Notes: generated by a model from the sequence alone, not told the origin. A stretch of DNA of 64,000 nt from Owenia fusiformis (GCA_903813345.2 CAIIXF020000001.1:5518001-5582000), one strand, 5' to 3'; counted from the first letter of the stretch, positions 23,643-35,650 are shown. Numbers and translations: made by a program.

Positions 23643-24609
23643 ATGTTAGTGCAGCTTAAACATGAACCTGCACTTGATCGCAGGCCTCCATTGGATTTAA
23701 AACTCAGTTCAGCCAATGTAAATGTGAATAGCAAAAATAGTATTGGAAATAGGCTAATAGATTTATTTATTATTACACAAGCAGATCATCATCATGTGAT
23801 ATCTAGGGATACATGTAATAAAAAATATAGAGATGATAGCAATACCATATTTGACACTCATGAAAATTATTCTATTGATGTTTCAAATGTGGACATTATT
23901 CAAGATATTATCAGTAAGGTTGAAATCTCTGGAAATGAATGCGTCACTATGGGAAGATCCATGTCAAAACATATGGTGAATAATGAATTGGTGAATCATA
24001 AGGAAAACTCTTTGATAAACAATGAAGATATGCAATCATGGAGTGAGGATGGGATGGAAAGATCAAAAACGAACATAGACAATCATGAAAATGACGATTT
24101 CAATAGAAACAATGACATGAGTGATACATTATTGCATGACTGCTCGTCTTTTGAGATTCAAAGTACTCCAGTCAAAGAATGTCAGACACTTAAAACAACT
24201 CATGACAATAGTAGATGTATGATGCGTACCGTGTTTGTCTCAAGTTTGGAGGCTGACATAGCGGAGGGCGACATATGTCGGTGTAAACTGGAGTCTATTA
24301 TTTGCAATGGTGATTGTGAAAATGACAATAACATTATTGCAATGAGTGATCATAATGATGAAGATGTTTTCTCAAGCTGTTTATCTATAAATAAATCTCT
24401 GTATAGTCCAAACACAACACAATATAAAAGTCTTGACAATACTGTTGAAAGTGAATCAGATAATGATGACGACATAGACAAGGATTTAAAATTTGTCTCA
24501 ACTGATTCTCTACATATTGAAAATTATCATGACTTCATCAATATTGTTGATGACATCATGGATGAGACTGATTGTGAACCAGAATGGGATGCATATGACA
24601 CAGTCATCA

Positions 24610-24641
<32 letters not shown>

Positions 24642-25367
24642 AGTAAAGAGATTGAATGTTCCGTTAATTCAGTTTTATCAAATACTGGTCCTACAAGACC
24701 TTATAGTTTTGGTTATTATAGCTATTCAGAAATCAATGATGATATACCATGCATTGATAATGGCCTGGAAACAGAACCAAAAGAGCTTTCTATCAATGAT
24801 CATAGCGCTCCCAATTCTGAAATATCTGATACAGAATCATGGACAGAGTTTGGTTCAAATGTTGATTCACCTATGTATATTCATGCTGTGAAATCTAGTG
24901 CCATAGAAAAAAGGAAATGTAGTGCAATAAAAACAAGGTTATCTAGTTGTTCAAGGCACTCAAGCACTTCAGTTGACCCAGATCCGGCAACTGACACAAG
25001 TTTGGACAGATGGTCTGATGCGGAAGAGGTATTTGAGAATACTTTCTATCATTCTTTTGCTGATGGATCTATTGTGAATACTGATAGTGAATTATCTTGT
25101 ATTGAAGAAGATAATGATAAGGATGAGGATATATCAAAAATGGTGCATCAACCATTTGCCAGAAACGCAGTAATACAAGTACTTACTGAGAAAATTGATG
25201 ATGAAATAGCATTGAAGTATAACCAAGATGGCATTGAATCTGTATTTCTTGAACATTATGATGACTTTGTGAATATTGTAATGCCACATGAAAAGATTGT
25301 AGAGGAAAAAGAGGTTTGGGATGATTTTGTCCCAGGGTGGCAAGGCGATGGCTTGTGGTTGGATTAA
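23643..25367 (+). CDS. Second tandem copy of the acidic protein gene, 5'-truncated
   Basis: An open frame of 574 residues runs to TAA 25365-25367. It is closely similar to the 16556 gene over nearly its whole length, including both (Y/H)DF(I/V)NIV motifs and the GLWLD end. The duplication breakpoint lies inside the coding sequence, so the original ATG, about the first 30 codons and the 5' flank are absent. The first available ATG (23643) comes from an Ile-to-Met change. Every length difference I could align is a multiple of three: 33 nt longer and 42 nt shorter near the start, 9 nt longer, and a GAT run expanded by 15 nt near 24610. The frame is also open upstream of 23643 through the junction to about 23582, following a possible acceptor (TTTCAG). 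It may be expressed from a new upstream exon, or be a still-intact pseudogene; its AATAAA has become AATAAG. Confidence 0.6.
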
Positions 25368-26665
25368 CAGTTACCCTTATTCTAAACAATGTTTATTGCC
25401 ACAGTGTAATGTAAATTGCAAGCTTGGTATAAGCTTTATGTTAAATATTTATACTTGTATAATGCATTTAGAAGTGAAGCACATTCAGGCTAAGTATTTT
25501 GACACAGGATTAATGTTATTGTCTAGATTTAGTTTACTAATGATTTATAGGGACCTGGGTTATTTTGTGTTTCTCTCATGTTGCCTATTGGGTTTCTATT
25601 TACTTATACTTTATATCATTTATTTATTTATAAAGTGTTCCCCACTAGCAGTTTCTGTATTAGTCTTGTTATCCCTTGTGCAGTTCAAGAGACTCAGTGC
25701 AAGTCTATCTCTACATTCCAATTATTTTTGATGCAGAGAATCACCTAAAGGTTGTGTTTTTGATAAATCTCCTATTATAAAAGTAATACAATTCTTACAT
25801 TTCGATTTTTAAACAATATTTTTCTTATTGTTGCAATTGTAAGAATGATTAGGCTATAATTGTGGGATTTATTGACCCAATGAACGATGTTCTGTTGGGA
25901 TATACTGAAGCTGTCCGTCCATCTATCCGTCCATCTGGCCATTCCTCCGTCAGTCCGTCAGTCAATCAGAATTCTGTGTATAATTTTCTATTAAAACCAC
26001 TTTGATTTTTAGTTATTTACCTTTATTCAATTTTCTAGGATTTTCAAGTCTTGTGAAATGAGCTAAATTATTAATCAAAACAAATGGAAATACTTTGCCA
26101 GTTGTTTCTATCTTATGAATAGTATTCTAGCCTTACCAACACATATGCTGCCATATATTTATCCATTTATATAGCAAGTGTTGCATTATGAATTTGTTTG
26201 CTATGATTATTATCAACTGGAAATTGGTATTTTAAAAAGCTTTCAGAATTGATTTTTAGTTGAGATATTGATTTTTCTACAAGATGCCACATATTTTATG
26301 AGTCATCTGAGTGCAAGATTTATTGCAGTTCTTTTTCTTTTGTAATACATTTAATACCTGATGTCTGATAATAAATGTATTGAAGGACCCCTAATACATA
26401 GTGTTCATTTTTTATAAGTTAAGTTGTAATAAGTTGAAGTTGAAGAAAATATGTCATAATGTATAATAATTCAAGATATTGGAAATTCAGATGACAGATT
26501 TTCTTGAATTTTTACTTTTTAGACAGATTTACAATCTGGAGTATAATAAGAATAACTAGACATTATGGAGACTCTGTAGGTCGTAGGCTTTTTTTTTAAA
26601 TTTCTTTTTTTTTCAAAAATCTCTAAAATAACTTCTTTTCAAAAATCTCTAAAATAACTTTTAAA
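25368..26665 (+). other. 3' flank of the second copy, non-coding
   Basis: It matches 18383-19850. It includes the same HINE-like fragment with TCCGTCC repeats (about 25866-25980) and a short tandem duplication of CAAAAATCTCTAAAATAACTT at 26614-26660. The frame at 25321-25731 is 3'UTR-like sequence. Confidence 0.5.
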
Positions 26666-27680
26666 GGAGCATGTAAGTTATGGCAAGCCATTTTCAAAGG
26701 GCTATATCTTTAGTTCGAAGAATAATTTAACCACAAAATCAAATGGTTCTATTAGATCCATGTCTTATCTTCAATAAATGACATTAGGATGATAATCAAA
26801 ATGATTGGATTATCTCTTAAGCTGTCCCTAATCCACCCATCCTCACCAATTTCCCCTAATTCAGACGCAATTTTCACCAAAAGTGCAGGCCTTTTTAATA
26901 ATTTTTAGTGCAAAGTTGTATTGAACTTTCAGACATGATTTAAACTGTAAAGGGGAAAAGTTAATTATGAACCTACTTTTTGGTATTTTTTTTCGTGATT
27001 TTTTCGGATTTTTTCTGATATTATAAGGTGCTTCATACTTATATTATACAATTACAAAATAGAGGGCAGCTAAGTGTCATGAATAATTTGTTTCGCTGTT
27101 TCAAACACTCGGATAGTGACTTACTCAGCTTATGGATTGCCTTAATCCTGTATTTTACCTTGACAATTGTTTGTGTATAAAACAGTTGTGTCATTCACGT
27201 AGAGCTATTTATATACTGAATAGTTCTTTCTAATTACATGTGCCTGGTTTTGGCTATTCAACCTAGACTCTTTGTTTGGGCAGGCTGAAATGAATAAGTG
27301 TAAAAATAAAATGAATCACAGGGTGAGGCAAAAAATGTCATCCAAAGAAATGTTATTAGCTCATTCATCCAGTATGAGTTGAAATCATATTTAGTTAATT
27401 TTACCATGTAAAATCTTTTTGTATTTAACCATGTTTTATGGGTCCATTCCTCAAGGTCACAATTCTATGGCAATTCTACAAATTTCAGCCTCATCCCTTC
27501 AGGCAGACCTACACTGGTCGGTTGAGAATGTAAGGTCACCATCACAGAAATTGTTCTCCTACTTGTTGTAGGGGTTGACATTATCTCAGAGATAGCCCGT
27601 AGTCATGAGATGAGGCTGGCATTTTGGACCATGTTTCGTTTTATATAGCCATAAAATCCAAGACTATTTGGGCAGGGTCG

Positions 27681-28010
27681 ATAATAACGACATTTCTAAG
27701 GGCAATATAGTGAAATATTGGACCGAGGGCCAAAGACCCAAGGTCCAATATTTCACTATATTGTTCGCAGAAATGACGTTATGAGTATTATTACCACCGT
27801 TAACGACCAGGGCTGAAATAACAAGAAAATCTTACGCACTGAACGATATCTAATTTCCCGGGGAAAAATTCCCAGTCCAGAATATATTCTAGACCGGTCC
27901 ATATGGACCACCACTATGACGTCACACATTTCTTAGGTCGACATAGTAAAATGAACGCCTTCTAAACTAGCACTAAAACCCCTAGAACTGGCCCGGCAAG
28001 GTGGTAATAA
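27681..28010 (+). repeat. Compound repeat: long hairpin plus GGTGGTAATAA-ended segment
   Basis: Positions 27681-27724 and 27742-27792 are inverted copies (CAATATAGTGAAATATTGGACC in one arm) around a 17 nt loop. The adjoining part runs from ATTATTACCACCG to GGTGGTAATAA, itself an inverted pair of ends. A second copy in the opposite orientation lies at 35372-35650. Confidence 0.8.
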
Positions 28011-28803
28011 TTAAACTTAGTAAAATGAAATAACATTAAACAAGGTTTTATTATGCGAAATAACACTTTAACAGATGCGGAATTTGTTTGGGCTATATTT
28101 TTGGCTCACTCGGTATTAGACTGCACTTTGATAGTATTCATAATGTCATATGTTGGGTAAAAGGCGATGATTTAACCTACTGTTGATGGCAAATTCATTT
28201 TAATACGAATGAATAGTGGCAGGTGCTATTTATATCTAATGAGCCATAAAATAGTAGGTTGATCTGGCAGATGTTAGTTGAATTCGCGAATACTACTTGT
28301 AAGGGGGTTTCAAAGCCCATGGTCACCTTTGTAGTTTCTTCATCCTAGGTCAAATCCACTCAAGAATGCTCTTAATTACAATGGTGTTATATTAGATGCA
28401 GCATCTATTAATTTCTTGAATCACAGCACCCCTAATCTTAATCATAATTCCGTTGATTGACCTACAGCATAGGCCTAGGGAAAAGTAGTAGGAAGGCAGC
28501 TTATGAGTGCTCTCGATGTTCATAATCTTACTACTACTTTTACATAGGCCTATGACCTACAGATAAGTTTGGGATTCCTTATTAAAACCAAAACCTCTAA
28601 TTCTAATTACAGCCCCTAAAAACAACAACCCCGAACCAAGTGCATGTGGCAGTCATTGAACCCAAAAGCATTTTTATATGCCAACCTATAATGAGACCCC
28701 CTTTAGTGAATAACAACCAGGTAGTCGTCTAAGGTATAGCAACATGTTCAGTTTGTAATTTTATAGAAGGTCACTGAATCCTCTAATCGTTCATTCAGTT
28801 ATG

Positions 28804-28899
28804 GATAAACTATGAGTACTGGGTTTTATGAGAAATAATAGCAAAGGGGCTTGGCCTGAGGCTATTAGTTCTCATAAGACCCATTTCGAATAATTTATC
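28804..28899. repeat. Small foldback repeat
   Basis: The left arm GATAAACTATGAGTACTGGG pairs with the right arm read backwards, GATAAATTATTCGAAATGGG; both continue to (TC)TTATGAGAA and TAATAGC. The loop is around CAAAGGGGCTTGGCCTGAG. Confidence 0.7.
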
Positions 28900-29282
28900 T
28901 AACTTAAAACCCACACTGACTCTTAGGAATGGTAAATGACCCATGATCCAAGTTTAGAAAAATTCTTTTGTATTAACTGTGAGGTAAATGTGTAGAGAAG
29001 TGGGTTGTTTTAATTGGTTCAGCTTCAATGCACCGCATGTATCAGGCAAGGTACAGTTAAAAAGTGTATTTATTTTGTGTTTACAATTCAACTATTGAGT
29101 GATTGAAAATGGTTTAATAAGTACAGCTTCGGTGCACTGCATGTGACAGTCAAGGTGTAATATTGAGCCAAACACTGTCAATCATATTTTGTACCACACT
29201 GGTTTTAGATAGCTTACAGTGTCCATTCTCTAAAAACAATACAACAAGAATGCACTCCTCTTTCTTACTACTGTACATTCTT

Positions 29283-29600
29283 GAAGGTGAACAAGTCTTC
29301 AAATTGATCATTTTTTCAAAATGATCGTCAGGGTCTCAAAAATTCAAATCTGACTTTAGATTTTACAATTATTGACCGCCAATGACCTCAAAGTAGAGGG
29401 TCTAAAAGGTATTTTTCAACTTGCTTCGAATTGACCGAATTTTCAAAATCACCTACAAGTTCTCAGAAGTCAAATCTGACTTTTGATTTGACATTTGACC
29501 TCTCAAGTTCAAAAAGTTTAAAAAGGCATTTTTCAACTTGCTTCAAATAACCTTTTCTTTTCAGGATTTGACTTAAACTACAAGGTGGTGACATTCGTAT
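29283..29600. repeat. Degenerate tandem repeat, TTGACCT/CAAATCTGACTT family
   Basis: Units of about 118 bp carry TTTTTCAACTTGCTTC and TCAAATCTGACTTT. The same family occurs at 40787-41374 and 60947-61370, each ending near a GGTGGTGACA block. Confidence 0.6.
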
Positions 29601-30379
29601 CTCATACCCATGTACATGGGTGGTGATACAGTTTTGAAGGGTTCAATTTTTAAAGTTCTAAAAGATTATTCAATCTAATGCTATCTGAGGTATAAATACA
29701 TTCATAGTATCCATAGATGTGAAATTCGTCTAGTCAAAGATAGATAGATATAGAGTCATAAAATAAAGCCAGAATTGTTAATGTTAGTTTTTCATTGATT
29801 GTCAAAATAGCGCCATTCAAACATGTAGGTCTACAAGTGCATTAATGCACCAACAATTCATATAATCTGAATAATCTGAAACCTTAGAATTAAACTCTTC
29901 AAAGAATATATCATGCCCCAAGTACGCGGGTACGTGGGTACGAGGTATAAGGTTTTTCATACAAAGCCCGAGGTATTGACTGAGGGAATAGAGTGATCGA
30001 GTGACAATATCATAATTACACAAGGCAATACACCTATTGTCAAAGGGTAAAACCCATAGCATTAAACTGTTTATTCCATAAAAATTCCAAGCAGCAAAAA
30101 CAATCCAATAAAAAGAACAGGCGCGTTTATTGGCAAATAATATCCCCATGGTCAAAATAAATAATTCTTAGGTGTAACATGAAGAATAGAATGTTATAAC
30201 TCTTTGGAAAATATTAAAGTGCTCGGGCAAATATAGGCTGAGATATGGGCCATTTAGTTCAGTAAGGTTGTATTGACTTACATGGGACTGTGCATCATTG
30301 ACTTAACATGAGGATATCAGCAGATCCCTATAGAGGCCATTGGTTTCCATTGATTATCACCAAAATACTAAAGATACAC

Positions 30380-30481
30380 TATGACCTGAATCGACTGCAA
30401 CCTTAATAATTTCATAATATGACACAAATGATTTATCTCATCAAATGTGCAAATATGAAGTTTGCAATCGATTCAGGTCAT
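30380..30481. repeat. Small foldback repeat
   Basis: TATGACCTGAATCGACTGCAA at the left pairs with the complement of TTGCAATCGATTCAGGTCATA at the right. The spacer is about 60 nt. Confidence 0.7.
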
Positions 30482-31691
30482 ACTTAAAATTAAATGATTG
30501 TGCATTTTTTCATCTTTTTCCCCCTACGAAATGGCTATAGAAAAATGCTCCAAAAACAACTTTTACACTTATCAAAAATCATACAACTTTGTAAAACCAA
30601 AGAAAATACTATTATGTTTCATTATGTAGTAACATATGTGGATAAGATGTAGGGATGCTTAGGATGCAAATGGATTTTGACAGACATAAAAATACTTCCT
30701 GGTTTGGAATCTATGCCTCTACACTTCATGATTGAATTATGACCCTAATAAGTGGCCTATACATCAATACAGTGCTGAATATAGGTCAACAAGATACTAG
30801 TGTGCATATAAACACATTTATGTTTTACTGAACATACTTTACACGACACAGTCATGTTGACATATCCATGCATGCTCATTTATATAATACGCAATTATGC
30901 AACAATGAATACACACTCAGGGTATTAAGCACATGTAGAATATATCATGCCATCTATGGACCATATATAACTCTATCTATAAACATCATTGCATAAAATA
31001 GGGTACATCTAAATGTCACTCTAAGTGACATCTTTTCATACACTTCACACTAAGGTCATGGCCTATGAGGTAAAAATGACAAATGGATTAACAGATAATG
31101 CTTATCTCATTTAGATCATTTTTTTCTTTTTGGAAATCAATCATGTGACATAGCTCAATGTTTTCGTGCATTAATCTCATTAAAAAATTGCTACTTTTAG
31201 GTCAAAAATTCGGCCTAAAAAAGTTAATGTTTTTGGATTATCCTAATCCCAAAGTAATCAAGTTTTCCTTTTTAGAGGTAGATCATTCCTTGCAATAAAT
31301 TGTAATTTTGCCATAAAAGCTGAAATAAAATGCTGCATTTTTGGTGAAAATTGCGTCCGAATTAGGGAAAATTTGGTGAAGATGGTTGGATTAGGAACAG
31401 CTTAAGAGATAATCCATTCAACTTGATTATCATCCTACTGTAATTTATTGAAGACAAGACATGGATCTAACAGAACCTTTTGTTTTTGTGGTTAAAGTAT
31501 TCTTCGAACTAAAGATATAGCCCTTTGAAAATGGCTTGCCATATCTTACGTGCACCTTTGTGACAAATAGGAAATGTTGATAAAAACATATTTTCAAACT
31601 TTACATCGGAACTCTAAAGGAATGTACATACAGACATTAAATCAAAAATATTGATTGGAGTATAATATTCATCTGGAGTCTTAATAATTAC

Positions 31692-32127
31692 TCAGATGCG
31701 AGTAGGCAGTTACCAGTTTCGCCACCAGGTGGCTGATTCAGGGGAAATAACATGGCAGGATATTACAAAATTCCCTTGAGCTTGAATATTCATTAGTTTT
31801 AGTGGTTCACTTTTCATATTACCCTTATGTATCTGGTCATTATACAAATTAAAATACGTCCAGTAAAAGAAAATATTATCTGCCCAACACTAGAAAAGAT
31901 ATTTCACTTTTTGTGGTTTTACAACATGGGTTCTATGGGGAATCTCCCCGACCTAGAAGTCATATTTTCAAAGAAAATTAAATTTTCAAAGTTTTTTGAT
32001 AAACCCTTTTCAAAACCACATTTCTAGATGTAATTTTGCATGTAGATTCCAAATATGACATCAGTTTGACTGAATTGTGAATTTTTAATGTCATAAATCA
32101 AGATTATTTCTACTCGCATCGAGCATA
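31692..32127 (+). mobile_element. 436 bp TIR element, target duplication ATTAC, present only in unit B
   Basis: It starts TCAGATGCGAGTAGGCAG and ends CTACTCGCATCGAGCAT; the shared inverted core is GATGCGAGTAG. ATTAC lies on both sides (31687-31691 and 32128-32132), and unit A has a single GATTAC at that point (19963-19968). Other members lie at 14420-14686, 34076-34951 (reversed) and 55412-55668 (diverged). Confidence 0.8.
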
Positions 32128-32131
32128 TTAC

Positions 32132-32537
32132 ACTGGTGATCTACTCGATTACGCTGATTACTGAAACGAAACAAAATGTCGGAACCTCGATTTTTGTTTT
32201 TTCCTTATTCCACGCGTTAAAGGCAAAATTCCCATGACATTTTTATAACAAACACGTGTCAGAATCATATGTCTAAGAAAGTGTACATGTTTGCGAACAA
32301 TTAGAACAGAAGACCACCGAATCTTCATTTTAATACCTCTCTTAATTTACATAAACGGAACTTCGTAAAACGGTTAAGATTTGTATTTCTAACCAATTCT
32401 GTTTACGTAACTTAAGTGCTATTGTCCTCTGAACTATTTGTTCGCAAATATGTACATACATATGATACTGACACACATTTGTGATAAAAATGTCGTGAGA
32501 ATTCCGCCTACAATCGTAATTGAGTGGATCACCAGTG
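32132..32537. mobile_element. Foldback element with CACTGGTGATC ends, copy B
   Basis: This is the duplicate of the 19968 element. About 100 bp are missing, mainly from the right arm, so it now pairs less fully. Confidence 0.75.
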
Positions 32538-34075
32538 AATTACTCATATAAATTATTTTTGTTTAGACATCCTGTATATACTGTAGCAGTTTTTGTAAGT
32601 CTATGGTACCATTATTTTAATAACATATTTGGTGTAACTATTTTCATAGTTTTACAAATAACTGATGACTGTATTATATACTTTAGACAAAAAAAACATC
32701 TAAAAAACTGTATAGTGACCCATATGTTGGAGAAACAAGATTTCTAGTCACCTCAGAATTGACCTTGGAACACAAAGTGGCAAGATAATCCATCACCAAA
32801 TTTTTCATTAAGATTGCTCTTATTTGAACAAGTTTTATCCAATTTACACAAAAATTGTTTTCAAATGTGTAGAAATGATCATTGCCGTCTAATTTACTAA
32901 ATTTAGCACCACTTGTTGTATGCATATGTAGTAAAATTTCAAAAGCTTGCAAAAATGAAAAATTCCCTGGTTTCAACTGATTTTAAATCCTGTGATTCAA
33001 GAGGTTAATAACCATGACAATATCATTATGTCATGCTTAATTTCAATCAAACTCTACTCGCAACTACAGATGTGTGACGTCATTGATACAAAGTAGCCAT
33101 GGGAATAAAGTATAATGTAATATATCAGATCAGTTATGTCACTATTACGTGAAATATGTCGATAGTTCTTGCCCAAATACCACGGACCGTCCGTGCAAAT
33201 ACAGAGCCTCCCAAGGACAGTCTATATTGGCAGGACTGAGGCATATTTCATATAGAAGTGACATAACCTCAAAATATTATAACAAAGTATATATTTTTGT
33301 GAATTATACGTTGGAAACAGATGGAACAATAAATTCCAAAACAACTTAAATACCTGTTTTTGATGATGTTCTAATATTACAATGGCCAGATAAAGATGAT
33401 TGTGTCAGACTAACTTAAAAATATGAATTATTTTTGTTTCTGCTTCATACAGAAAGTTACAAATAATGAAACAGTAATTGACAGTAAAGCATTTTAGCAA
33501 AATTGGTATATATGCTAACAAAAGGCATGTTAACCCAGACTCCAATTGAATAATGTCATTTCTGGATTGATGAGACTTCTATCATGAGAAAATAAGTAAG
33601 CTAAAAACAGTTCACTTTGACAGATATTCAGCAGAATGTGGCTATAATTGCATTACATTGAATTACCAAATGTATAAAGATGGCCAATAATTTCAGTTTA
33701 TTAGTACATATTAGTTTTTGTATTTGAATTTTGTATTTTAAAACACTTTAGAGAGCTTCAAATGTTCTTGGGGGAGAAGCCCCTTAACCCCCTCAAAGTT
33801 TGTTTGCTTCGCTCACTCATGGCATACTCACAAAATACCACGCTATGCCACTGGAGACTTGGTTTTAAAGTGAATTTTTATATGGTTCCTGGTTTATTAA
33901 CTTACTCAGAAAGGTTTTAGATTTTAAATTTATTTAGATATATTACCAAAAACATTTCACCCAAATATTTCTTTTGAGACCTCTTACCTTTGGAGCATTT
34001 CAGAATCTGATTTCAAAATAAGCTCATCAGGATTATCATCAGAAGTTAGAATTAATATTAATTAGTGAAACAAAT

Positions 34076-34951
34076 TGATACCAGTAGAAATCATCTTGAT
34101 TTATGTCATTAAAAAAATCAAAATTCAGTCAAAGTGATGTCATTTGAAATCTACATGTAGAAGTATATATATATATATATATATCTAGAAATATGGTTTC
34201 GAAAATTGTTTATCAGCTTTGAAAATTTGATTTTTTGAAAATTTGACTTCTAGTTTGGGGAAATACCCCATAGACCCCATGTTATAAAATCATAAAAAGT
34301 GAAATGTCTTTTCTTGTATTGGACATTTTCTTTTTCATGTTTTACTGGACATATTATAATTTTCATAACTATTAGATACATGGGGGTGATATGAAAATTG
34401 AACCACTAAAACTGATGAATATTTAAAGGTACAACAATTAGTGCAGGGAATCAATTCATGATTATCGACCAGTGTCAAAATATATTTAAGTTTGGATATT
34501 TCATCAAGATTAACTTTTTTTTTTATTTACAAAGAAACCCACTGAATGAATGTTAATTCAGCTGATATTCCTCTTGAAACGTGGTGAATCTATAAGTGGG
34601 ACTCCATTTATAGAAGCTTTGAACTGAATTTACACTTCTTAATGCTGAAATTGATAGTTTATCCATACATTTTAAGAAAATAGGTATGTCAAAAAAGATG
34701 TTAAGCCAAATATTGACCTGATAGCTCAGAAAAAATAAAAATTTACGAATTTTCTCTCGACAGTCCTTGTTGCCCCTTTAAGTTAAAGGGAACTTTCTAC
34801 TATGTTTGCTATGCTATCTGACCCAACGAGTCACCTGGTGGTGAAACTGGTAACTACCTACTCCATGGTGTGGTATCCAGTTTGTCAGTGTTTCAAACTG
34901 CGTGCATAGTATGCACAAAGTTTGGATCCCACACCATGTACTCGCATCTGA
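34076..34951 (-). mobile_element. Reversed copy of the GATGCGAGTAG element, with a nested MITE
   Basis: Read on the minus strand it starts TCAGATGCGAGTA at 34951, continues GGTAGTTACCAGTTTCACC, and ends near AGTAGAAATCATCTTG at about 34076. A (TA)n run of about 24 bp lies at 34168-34191. A 75 bp MITE splits it at 34864-34938. Confidence 0.65.
34864..34938. mobile_element. 75 bp nested MITE, CATGGTGTGG ends, target duplication TACTC
   Basis: The left end is CATGGTGTGGTATCCAGTTTG; the right end read inward is CATGGTGTGGGATCCAAAC. TACTC is duplicated at 34859-34863 and 34939-34943, inside the larger element's GCGAGTAGG sequence. Confidence 0.85.
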
Positions 34952-35371
34952 GTTATTGGGTAATGTAGATTTAAGCCTATAACCCCAGCTTTTTTGGGGG
35001 TTTATGAAAAAGCCCAACCACCAACTGGTCTGTGTTTTCCACAGGTAGCCTCAAAATGGTTTGAGTAAAATATGTAAAAGACTGACCAATCTAAAAGACT
35101 GACCATATTTGTAGCCTTGAATTATTTACATGTATATATTTTGATTTTGAATACAATGTCAATCATTGGTAAAGTTTTTTACCCATTTTTTCTTTTCAGT
35201 TTAGTCATGGTTAAATCAGTGGTCGGAGGTCAATCTTTTTCGTAAACCTGTCATTTTCAGATAATCAAGTCTTTGATTATAAGTATTTTCTGATGTTTCT
35301 CTTTCTACCCTGTGCGAAGCTGTTACAAAGCCTACTGCACTTGTCATTAAACCAAAGTTATGTTAATTGCC

Positions 35372-35650
35372 ATTATTACCACCTTGCCGGGGCAGTTCTA
35401 GGGGTTTTAGTGCTAGTTGAGAAGGCATTCATTTTACTTTATCGACCTGAGAAATATGTGACGTCATAGTGGTGGTCCATATGGACCGGTCTAGAATATA
35501 TTCTATATATTTCCCAGGGAAATTAGATATCGTTCAATGCGTAAGATTTTCTTGCTGTTACAGTCCTGGTCGTTAACGGCGGTAATAATACTAATAACGC
35601 CATTTCTGCGAGCAATATAGTGAAATATTGCCCTTAGAAATGATGTTATT
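35372..35650 (-). repeat. Second, reversed copy of the compound hairpin repeat
   Basis: It matches 27681-28010 in reverse: ATTATTACCACCTTGCCGGGG, then GGTCCATATGGACCGGTC and CAATATAGTGAAATATTGCCC. Here one arm of the hairpin and its loop are missing. Confidence 0.75.

Larger units (their letters stand above)
26666..31556. mobile_element. 4.9 kb insertion with about 220 bp terminal inverted repeats
   Basis: The left TIR (26666 to about 26890) starts GGAGCATGTAAGTTATGGC; the right TIR, read inward from 31556, starts GGTGCACGTAAGATATGGC. They stay alignable past TTGCGTC or its variants. Unit A has the uninterrupted site ACTTTTAAATTTGTGAC near 19851-19867, which equals the two flanks joined exactly, so no target duplication remains. 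Alternatively it inserted at TTAA and lost 6 bp on the right. No transposase is seen. The interior is a mosaic of smaller foldbacks and repeats. The 112-residue frame at 29817-30155 (-) is unrecognised and probably not a gene. Confidence 0.8.
23614..34036 (+). repeat. Tandem segmental duplication, unit B
   Basis: The unit starts at the junction ATTATCAATAAATTTATG near 23611-23628, where unit A's end meets coding sequence with only about 3 nt of microhomology. It ends at GGATTATCA near 34036. It is longer than A because it contains the 4.9 kb (26666-31556) and 436 bp (31692-32127) insertions. Confidence 0.85.

Noticed and set aside
16400-26000. Duplicated gene as a PPP1R15-like or other known acidic regulator
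   Set aside because: The conserved phosphatase-binding motif and its surroundings are absent, so the family was left unnamed.
29817-30155. 112-residue minus-strand frame inside the 4.9 kb element
   Set aside because: It has no transposase or other domain; the interior is a mosaic of repeats and the length is within chance for AT-rich DNA.
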